DNA of 64,000 nucleotides from a virus: positions 1-64,000 of the IMG/VR virus record IMGVR_UViG_3300025133_000037, one strand, 5' to 3'. Within the stretch, counting starts at the first letter, position 1. Each line of letters begins with the position of its first letter. The translations under genes and the position numbers were made by a program. Shown in pieces: positions 58,672 through 64,000 of this stretch. Below the pieces are notes generated by a model. It saw only the letters and a list, made by a program, of their open reading frames with translations. It was not told the origin of the DNA and searched no databases.

Positions 58672-60318
58672 TTATCGTTTATGCTTTAATCTTCCATCTT
58701 CTGGCAATCTCCACCCTGCTGGGGGCTGCCAACTAGACGGATTCTCAGGCTGCTCAGAGACAACCGCATCTGTGTTTATCAATAACAAAGATATGCTTGC
58801 AGCATTTTGCAGAGCAGTTCTCGTTACTTTTTTTGGATCTATAACTCCGGCCTTAACCATATTCTCATACTTATCTGTAGCGGCATTATATCCAAAGTTT
58901 ACATCTTTATTGCCCAAAACTTTGCTTATAACTTCATCTTCATTCTTGTATGCATTTCTAACAATCTGTGATATCGGACGCGCACACGCATCTATGAGGA
59001 CGCGGGCTGCAGGAATAAAAGCCTTGTTTACTTTAGATAGATCTACCATCTCTGCCGCCTTCAGAAGTGCAGAGCCCCCGCCGGGAACATACCCTTCTTC
59101 TATCGCCGCTCGTGTGGCGCATATTGCGTCATCAACTCGGTCCCCCTTCTCTCTAAGCTCAAGCTCAGTCGAATATCCCACTGACACTACCGCCGCTTTA
59201 CTCTGCAGAAATGCTATTCTCTTTTTAACATCTAATCTGGTCGAATCTCCAATTAGTTTTTCCAAATCATTCTTATAAATATGCAACTTTTTCTCCAACC
59301 TTTCTTTATCTGCCTTGCCCTCTAATATCTTAGTCACATATTTGTTAACTACAACTTTTTTTGCAAACCCAAGGTCATCTATAGATGCAGAGGAAAATGG
59401 CATTCCCCTATCTGATGAAAATACTTTAGTGCCTGTTATGATAGATAGTGCGTCAAGCCATTCCTCTTGTAACGCTCCTAACATAGGGAGTTTAACAGCC
59501 ACAGCTTTAAGCCTGCCCAGCTTATTATTGGCCACAAGAGTTGACAGCACCTCTTGCTTTACATTCCTGGCTAATATCAAAACAGGAAGGTTTTTATCTG
59601 ATAATTCATTTAGCAGGCCTAAGCAAGATGATAAATTTGAAATATCTTCATTGCAAATTAATATATTACATCTTTCTATTGTTATATCTGACTGTCCATA
59701 TTCTGTTAAAAATGCAGGAGTTATATACCCAGCCTCTAGCTCCACTCCGTCGACAAATCTAACGGAGTTTTCTAGCCCAGGACAAGCCTCTGCCACTACG
59801 GTCCCCTCTATTCCTACTGCATCAAATGCCTCTGCTATTTTATCACCTATATCGGAATCATTATTTGCGGATATTGTGGCAATATTTTTTAAGTCATCTA
59901 ATCCGCTAATCTCTGTACTCATATTGTTTAAATTGTTAACGACCTCTTTTACCGCCCACTCCAAACCTCGTCTAAAATCTAGTGGACTATAATTATCATT
60001 TATTAATTCACACCCTCTCTTTAGAATTTCATGCGTTAAAACTGTCGCAGTAGTTGTCCCGTCTCCGGCTACCTCTGCGGTTCTTCCTGCGGCCTCCTTA
60101 ATTAATTGGCAAGCCAACTCTTCCACTGGATCTTCCAAAGTAACTTCTCTAGCGACAGTTATTCCGTCCTTTGTAAGAACTGGGGCTCCAACAAATTTGC
60201 CCAAGATTACATTCTTTCCCTGAGGACCCATAGTTACAGCTACAGTTCGCGCCAACTTTTCAGCACCAGAAAGCAACCTTTCTCTAGCTTCTTTTTCATA
60301 AATTAAATCTTTAGCCAT
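58672..60318 (-). CDS. groEL: GroEL-type chaperonin
   Basis: This 548-residue protein aligns with GroEL throughout. MGPQGKNV is at residues 30-37, DGITVA at 51-56 (ATPase Asp), GDGTTTATV at 85-93, and the second catalytic Asp lies in VDDAICATRAAIEEG before GYVPGGGSAL. The C-terminus lacks the Gly-Gly-Met tail of host GroEL and ends PEDGRLKHKR. It would form a folding ring for virion or replication proteins. There is no GroES-like gene in this window, so it may use host GroES or a partner elsewhere. The ribosome-binding site is GGAGAG. Confidence 0.93.
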   Translation of the reverse strand: MAKDLIYEKEARERLLSGAEKLARTVAVTMGPQGKNVILGKFVGAPVLTKDGITVAREVTLEDPVEELACQLIKEAAGRTAEVAGDGTTTATVLTHEILKRGCELINDNYSPLDFRRGLEWAVKEVVNNLNNMSTEISGLDDLKNIATISANNDSDIGDKIAEAFDAVGIEGTVVAEACPGLENSVRFVDGVELEAGYITPAFLTEYGQSDITIERCNILICNEDISNLSSCLGLLNELSDKNLPVLILARNVKQEVLSTLVANNKLGRLKAVAVKLPMLGALQEEWLDALSIITGTKVFSSDRGMPFSSASIDDLGFAKKVVVNKYVTKILEGKADKERLEKKLHIYKNDLEKLIGDSTRLDVKKRIAFLQSKAAVVSVGYSTELELREKGDRVDDAICATRAAIEEGYVPGGGSALLKAAEMVDLSKVNKAFIPAARVLIDACARPISQIVRNAYKNEDEVISKVLGNKDVNFGYNAATDKYENMVKAGVIDPKKVTRTALQNAASISLLLINTDAVVSEQPENPSSWQPPAGWRLPEDGRLKHKR

Positions 60319-60853
60319 TTAATCTCTCCTTGTAAATATGAGTTAAGGCAACCGCAATAGAATCAGCTTCATCATAACATTCTTTTGCTATATTACCACT
60401 TCTATTTTCTCTTAAGTTAAACTCAATAAAATATTTTTTTATAAATTCAAATGCATCTTCTTTTGTTGAAATTTTGTATCCAGCAACCTTTCCGAGAGAC
60501 GCCCTTATAGTCTGGACGGCATACCTAATGGGCTCTTCTCCCAGGGCCTTTAGCGAGGCAATTGCCATAAGCTCATTAAATACAGATAATACAATTATTG
60601 TTCTGGCCGTACTTTTGCCCGCAGGAAATTTATTCGCATAAGCCTCTACCGCAACTACACCTGGTTCTTTATCTTTTAAAAAAGAATACACCTCATCATA
60701 CGCCGCACTAGCCCGAAAGGCCAGCGATCCCTTTGAGCTTTTCGGAGGCTTTATATATCCATACTCCTTTAAGACAATCTTTTGATCATCATACTCAAGT
60801 ATAGACCACCCAATCGTGCTCGATGATATATCTAATCCTAATACTGTTTTCAT
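60311..60853 (-). CDS. RuvC-like Holliday junction resolvase
   Basis: This 180-residue protein has the RNase H-fold motifs of RuvC: GLDISSSTIGWSIL with Asp 8, VVAVEAYANKF with Glu 70, and YDEADSIAVAL with acidic residues at 161 and 164. The arrangement matches the metal-binding catalytic quartet. It cuts four-way junctions formed by RecA or by DNA packaging. Its ATG is only two bases beyond a strong terminator and has no ribosome-binding site, which is unusual. The end overlaps the GroEL start by 8 bases. The family call is good. Confidence 0.8.
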   Translation of the reverse strand: MKTVLGLDISSSTIGWSILEYDDQKIVLKEYGYIKPPKSSKGSLAFRASAAYDEVYSFLKDKEPGVVAVEAYANKFPAGKSTARTIIVLSVFNELMAIASLKALGEEPIRYAVQTIRASLGKVAGYKISTKEDAFEFIKKYFIEFNLRENRSGNIAKECYDEADSIAVALTHIYKERLNG

Positions 60854-60854
60854 A

Positions 60855-60892
60855 ATAAAAAAGGCACACAGAAATTATACTCTGTGTGCCTT
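60855..60892 (-). terminator. Strong terminator after the ssDNA-binding protein gene
   Basis: A perfect 12-bp stem (AAGGCACACAGA / TCTGTGTGCCTT) with an 8-base loop is followed by TTTTTTATTATG, in which the ATG is the start of the RuvC-like gene. Terminator and start codon practically touch. Confidence 0.9.
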
Positions 60893-60919
60893 AAATATCT
60901 TGACTACAAGATGATTTTT

Positions 60920-61534
60920 TTATTCAAAATCAAAATCAAAATCATCATCAGTCGCCGCCTCTACACCGTCAGAAACAGAGGCTGTAACATCCCAGCTCAT
61001 AACATCGCAAACCACCTCACTAGTAGAGGGAGATATTAACTTCTCTACGTTAACGCGATCATTGAAGTCCACAAACCGAGTCTTAAAGTCACCGGACAGC
61101 ACCTCTTTCGGATTCGGGGTTACGCTATAAAGAGGCTGAGTTCCCTTTGGCCCCTTATTTATAGTTACATCATACGCGGTAACCTTACCCCAGCGACTAT
61201 TGTTATACAATGCCTTAATAGCATTATATATTTGAGGACCGACCTCTAGCAGTCTAAATGTATCGTCTGTACGATCCAGCACCTTAATGAGCCATCGTGG
61301 CTGACGCTTAAACCCAGAGTCCTCTAAGCGGCGAACAAGGTCAGGGTGATCGACCGGGCTGTTAACCTTGCGTCGAGCACCGTCAGGTGTTACGACCCAG
61401 TGAATGTAAAATTGCACCGGATTACCCATTACCCGAACTGTGTTCTCACCCTCTTCAAGCCGCATAAAATCAGACTTCGTAGAGCCAGAATCTGCCGCGT
61501 TCCAATCAACTTCTCCAAATACCATATTTGTCAT
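60920..61534 (-). CDS. Single-stranded DNA-binding protein
   Basis: This 204-residue protein has the layout of phage ssDNA-binding proteins. A basic, aromatic core has FMRLEEGENTVRVMGNPVQF and a central OB-like beta pattern (YDVTINKGPKGTQPLYSVTP). A strongly acidic C-terminal tail follows (DDDFDFDFE), which in T4 gp32 and T7 gp2.5 binds partner proteins. It would coat ssDNA during replication and recombination. A strong terminator follows it and AGGAG precedes its start, as expected for a highly expressed gene. Exact family membership is unproved. Confidence 0.75.
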   Translation of the reverse strand: MTNMVFGEVDWNAADSGSTKSDFMRLEEGENTVRVMGNPVQFYIHWVVTPDGARRKVNSPVDHPDLVRRLEDSGFKRQPRWLIKVLDRTDDTFRLLEVGPQIYNAIKALYNNSRWGKVTAYDVTINKGPKGTQPLYSVTPNPKEVLSGDFKTRFVDFNDRVNVEKLISPSTSEVVCDVMSWDVTASVSDGVEAATDDDFDFDFE

Positions 61535-61616
61535 GTTATTACTCCTATTTTGTGTGACATAGTCACTTGTTTTGGGCTATACCGCAGAATTGCGGATTAT
61601 TGCCATTATTTAGAAT

Positions 61617-62177
61617 TTATCCCCACTCAATATCATCAATATTTCCGCCGAGATCACTCTCGGCTTCTTGCTCAACTCCCGTGGGAAATGGGGTTGATTC
61701 AATCCTTGTATTATACCCAACTGAACTAGCACTTTCAATGCTATAATCTCTATTTAAAAATGTTTTTAACGCATAATGCCAGCCTGAAAAATAAGAAGTT
61801 TTATTTTCAAGCCACTTCTTGCAAGCTTTTGCCAGCACAAGATTATTACACGCATTTATATAGTCCGGATCAGCTTGGGCATGCCACTCCTTATCCTTTA
61901 CGGTCTTAAAGCCTGCCTCCTTAGCTTTAAAGAGAGCGGCTTGCGACCATGCCTTGTTCTTCTCCGACTCTAAGTAGCCAATCCATCTGTCTATCTGAAC
62001 TATCTTTTCTTGACATAAGTTTTGCCCCTCAAGAGTGAACAGAAGACCTTTTTCGGCTATATTTGAATCAACAATTCCGCTAGATGGCAGAAGGTTTACT
62101 ATATTTTCTATAGAAGAAATATCAATGCTTTCCATCGAAAAATTATCTATACAAATCTTTTCATGTAATTTCGACAT
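61617..62177 (-). CDS. Helical protein, UvsY-like recombination mediator candidate
   Basis: The start is the ATG inside the end of the preceding gene, with GGGGGAA ahead. The 186 residues are mostly helical. The central part has RWIGYLESEKNKAWSQAALF, then KAKEAGFKTVKDKEW and a segment ending HYALKTFLNR. The layout resembles UvsY, which loads recombinase onto ssDNA: long helix, Lys-rich loop, then a helix with a C-terminal W/F pattern. It is between a zinc-finger gene and the ssDNA-binding protein, as UvsY relatives often are near gp32 and recombinase genes. Sequence similarity is weak, so the call is tentative. Confidence 0.4.
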   Translation of the reverse strand: MSKLHEKICIDNFSMESIDISSIENIVNLLPSSGIVDSNIAEKGLLFTLEGQNLCQEKIVQIDRWIGYLESEKNKAWSQAALFKAKEAGFKTVKDKEWHAQADPDYINACNNLVLAKACKKWLENKTSYFSGWHYALKTFLNRDYSIESASSVGYNTRIESTPFPTGVEQEAESDLGGNIDDIEWG

Positions 62178-62517
62178 CAGATTCCCCCAAGACCCTCTGC
62201 TCAAGGAGGGCGAGTCGCTCAAGTATATTATCCACAGAATATTCTGCGACAACTTTTTCTTCAAATTTCATTACTTTATTTATTTTTTCGTCCAAAAGAC
62301 GAACCCTCTGATTCATCATTATATTTAATATAAAATATACAACTCCAACATTAACCGTATTATCAAGGGGCGGAGTAACAGACTTTATTATTCCATTTTT
62401 ATCCGTAGAGAAAAGGCCTATAAATCCAGACTCACCAAACTTGTCTCTCAAAGAGCAGTAGTAAGAATACTCGCTATCACTTAAGTCTAATCGTTTATTT
62501 GCAACGGCCCTAATCAC
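62161..62517 (-). CDS. Hypothetical protein (118 aa)
   Basis: The start is GTG, seven bases after GAGGAGG and overlapping the stop of the preceding gene. The protein is alpha-rich with a beta-like middle (VNVGVVYFILNIMMNQ) and a C-terminal coiled coil (EYSVDNILERLALLEQRVLG). No family is recognised. Start and stop overlaps with both neighbours suggest that the replication genes here are translated as one coupled unit. Confidence 0.5.
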   Translation of the reverse strand: MIRAVANKRLDLSDSEYSYYCSLRDKFGESGFIGLFSTDKNGIIKSVTPPLDNTVNVGVVYFILNIMMNQRVRLLDEKINKVMKFEEKVVAEYSVDNILERLALLEQRVLGESDVEIT

Positions 62518-62971
62518 GAGAAAGCCTCCTCACTGCAGGTCCAGTATTTTTTACCGACTTTTCTTTGGCAAGACGCTTAAGTCTAGCAACTTTTAGATCT
62601 AAATCAAGCGCCTCGGGATCGTCGTCCAAGTCGGATAGCGCCTCCGACCTAACTTCGCTCCTAATATCTTCATAAGAAACCTCTTTGAAATCCTCACCAT
62701 TCTCCGCCGGGTCGGCCGGGTCACCCTCTTTCTCCTCATCATTAGACACGGGGAAAAATTCTGTTAGCATAAATAATGCTACATCAAAAATTTTATCATC
62801 ATCTAATCCATGAGAAAATTCTTGCTCTAAAACCCTCTGTTTAAATAGGTCAAGCCTTCTGGCGTAAACATCTCCCAATAAAGCCGAGCCACATGATGGG
62901 CAGCAATTCTTTACTAAGGAATGCCTCATACCTGCATCAACAACAAATGAACACTTTCTACAATTAATCAT
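62510..62971 (-). CDS. Zinc-finger hypothetical protein (153 aa)
   Basis: The N-terminus has two Cys pairs, CRKC (residues 4-7) and CCPSCG (residues about 23-28), which would form one zinc ribbon. A helical region and an acidic linker follow, then a basic helical end (DLKVARLKRLAKEKSVKNTG). It starts at the stop of the polymerase gene through an ATGA overlap and has GGGAGAG ahead. Its place beside the polymerase suggests a replication accessory or DNA-binding role. No family is recognised. Confidence 0.55.
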   Translation of the reverse strand: MINCRKCSFVVDAGMRHSLVKNCCPSCGSALLGDVYARRLDLFKQRVLEQEFSHGLDDDKIFDVALFMLTEFFPVSNDEEKEGDPADPAENGEDFKEVSYEDIRSEVRSEALSDLDDDPEALDLDLKVARLKRLAKEKSVKNTGPAVRRLSRD

Positions 62972-64000
62972 ACTTCTCTCCCATAAACTCTCTCTAGATT
63001 AGATAATGCTAAATCTTTTTGATCAAGATAATTATTTACTCTGCAAATAGCCTTAATTGGCAATCCATCCTTTAGGATGGCCCTGTACCTTTCGTAATCA
63101 TCTGCCCACAAAGTGAGGCCGCATGTATCTCCGTTTATATCTTCTATCAAATATTTCGCAAATTTCTTCCCTACATTTTTGCCATTTTTGATTTTAAACT
63201 CTTTAATTTTCGTTTTTATTATAGCCTCAACCTTGACTCTGGCACCATCATTTTGAGCCTGAACGTTAGAAAGAGGGGTTATTAATGGGCCGCCACTAAA
63301 AAAACTTCTAAATATTTCATGCAAACTGCCGCTTAATGACCTGCCCATAACCTCTCTTTCGTAAAGCAAAATTTCTTTTCGATCCCACTCTTCTTCGGAA
63401 TTAGAGAAGTCTATTTCGGAAACAATATCTTTAAACCGAACCGAACCTTGGGCAATAGAATATTGCAACAACAATGCTGTCCTTTCTTCTTTTGGAATCT
63501 TTTTCCAACCAGTATTTGCCGCCAGGATATCAGATTCAACCTCCTTTTTAACAGCATTTTTAGCTTTAGATCTATACTTCTGATAGTTATCATGCATATC
63601 CATTCTAGTTCTGCCCAGACAATCTAAGGCCCCCGCTTTAGATAAAGACTGAATAGCTGTTTTGCCAACAGTTCTACTGTCATTCCTTGCCAAGAAGTCT
63701 GGGAACCCGTTGTATGGCTGATTTCTTATTATACTCTCTACCGCCTTTTCTCCAACACCCTTGATGGCAGACAAGCCGGTTGCAACAGACCCGTCGTCCA
63801 AGACCCGATACTCCCCAACACTATTGTTGACATTTGGGTTCTCTATATCTATAAGCATCTTTTTGCATTCATCAAGATATTCTTGAACCTTATCACTATT
63901 GGGGTCTTCTGAGTTTATTAATGCGCACATAAATTCAGAGGGATAATGACACTTTAACCATGCTGTATAAAAAGATATTATCGAATAAGATATAGAATGG
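62968..64000 (-). CDS. DNA polymerase III alpha subunit-like, C-terminal part (partial)
   Basis: The gene runs off the right edge, so only the C-terminal 344 residues are visible. The first are HSISYSIISFYTAWLKCHYP followed by SEFMCALINS, the exact style of the DnaE fingers region. Then come the helix-hairpin-helix region (IKGVGEKAVESII and GAFDCL-like GALDCLG) and a C-terminal OB-fold (VEAIIKTKIKEFKIKN, then YLIEDINGDTCGLTLWADDY). A bacterial-type replicase would copy the phage genome. The catalytic Asp residues lie outside the window. It overlaps the start of the zinc-finger gene. Confidence 0.9.
   Translation of the reverse strand, partial: HSISYSIISFYTAWLKCHYPSEFMCALINSEDPNSDKVQEYLDECKKMLIDIENPNVNNSVGEYRVLDDGSVATGLSAIKGVGEKAVESIIRNQPYNGFPDFLARNDSRTVGKTAIQSLSKAGALDCLGRTRMDMHDNYQKYRSKAKNAVKKEVESDILAANTGWKKIPKEERTALLLQYSIAQGSVRFKDIVSEIDFSNSEEEWDRKEILLYEREVMGRSLSGSLHEIFRSFFSGGPLITPLSNVQAQNDGARVKVEAIIKTKIKEFKIKNGKNVGKKFAKYLIEDINGDTCGLTLWADDYERYRAILKDGLPIKAICRVNNYLDQKDLALSNLERVYGREV

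Noticed and set aside
58562-59992. Long plus-strand reading frames (225-238 residues) over groEL
   Set aside because: They are shadows of a fully conserved GroEL on the minus strand, with Ser/Leu-rich random composition.
58672-60853. Host chromosomal groEL/ruvC segment (contamination or prophage junction)
   Set aside because: Both lie in one overlapping operon with phage replication genes on the same strand; the RuvC-like gene lacks ruvA/ruvB neighbours and GroEL lacks groES, unlike bacterial loci.
61582-61595. Terminator hairpin CCGCA/TGCGG
   Set aside because: The stem is only 5 bp and there is no U-run after it on the minus strand.

Overview
The window reads as a continuous piece of a large, AT-rich, contractile-tailed phage genome (a myovirus). 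I see no bacterial housekeeping block, integrase or rRNA. The diagnostic genes are a terminase large subunit, portal, prohead protease, HK97-like capsid protein, tail sheath, long tail fibres, RecA, a DnaG-type primase, a RuvC-like nuclease and a DnaE-type polymerase. Every gene I can support lies on the minus strand, so transcription runs from the right edge to the left edge. Plus-strand reading frames are shadows. A Gram-negative host is inferred from the ExbB/ExbD-like pair and the Sec signal peptides; the host taxon cannot be read from the sequence.

Replication, recombination and chaperone module (about 64000 down to 55940). It begins with the C-terminal part of a DnaE-like polymerase running off the right edge. 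Then come a zinc-finger protein, two small proteins (one with a UvsY-like layout), an ssDNA-binding protein with an acidic tail, a RuvC-like resolvase, a full-length GroEL, RecA, a zinc-ribbon protein, a primase core lacking its zinc domain, and a sigma region 4-like HTH protein.

Head and packaging module (about 55824 to 27489). Two probable virion proteins are followed by a terminator and a three-gene membrane cluster: an ExbB/TolQ/MotA-like channel, an ExbD/TolR-like partner and a two-helix membrane protein. Next are a possible small terminase, a CCA-adding-enzyme-like nucleotidyltransferase, large terminase, portal, several unknown proteins, a 763-residue multidomain protein containing DUF192, a prohead protease fused to a long scaffold-like region, cement or decoration proteins, an Arg-rich internal protein and the major capsid protein.

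Neck, fibre, baseplate and tail module (27400 to 1). It holds small proteins, three fibre-like proteins (two of them tandem paralogues with duplicated terminators and leaders), Ig-like accessory proteins and a decayed HTH remnant. These are followed by a secreted metzincin, a second zinc peptidase, a zinc-finger baseplate-type protein, a small-membrane-protein cluster that may be a lysis module, two giant tail fibres with a shared N-terminus, connector proteins, an enlarged sheath, the tube protein, a sulfotransferase and the first 44 codons of a gene leaving the left edge.

The most unusual content is the proton-channel-like triad beside packaging genes, the DUF192 multidomain protein among capsid genes, the adjacent zinc proteases, GroEL without a visible GroES, the nucleotidyltransferase and the sulfotransferase. 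Names rest on motifs read by eye; no database search was possible.
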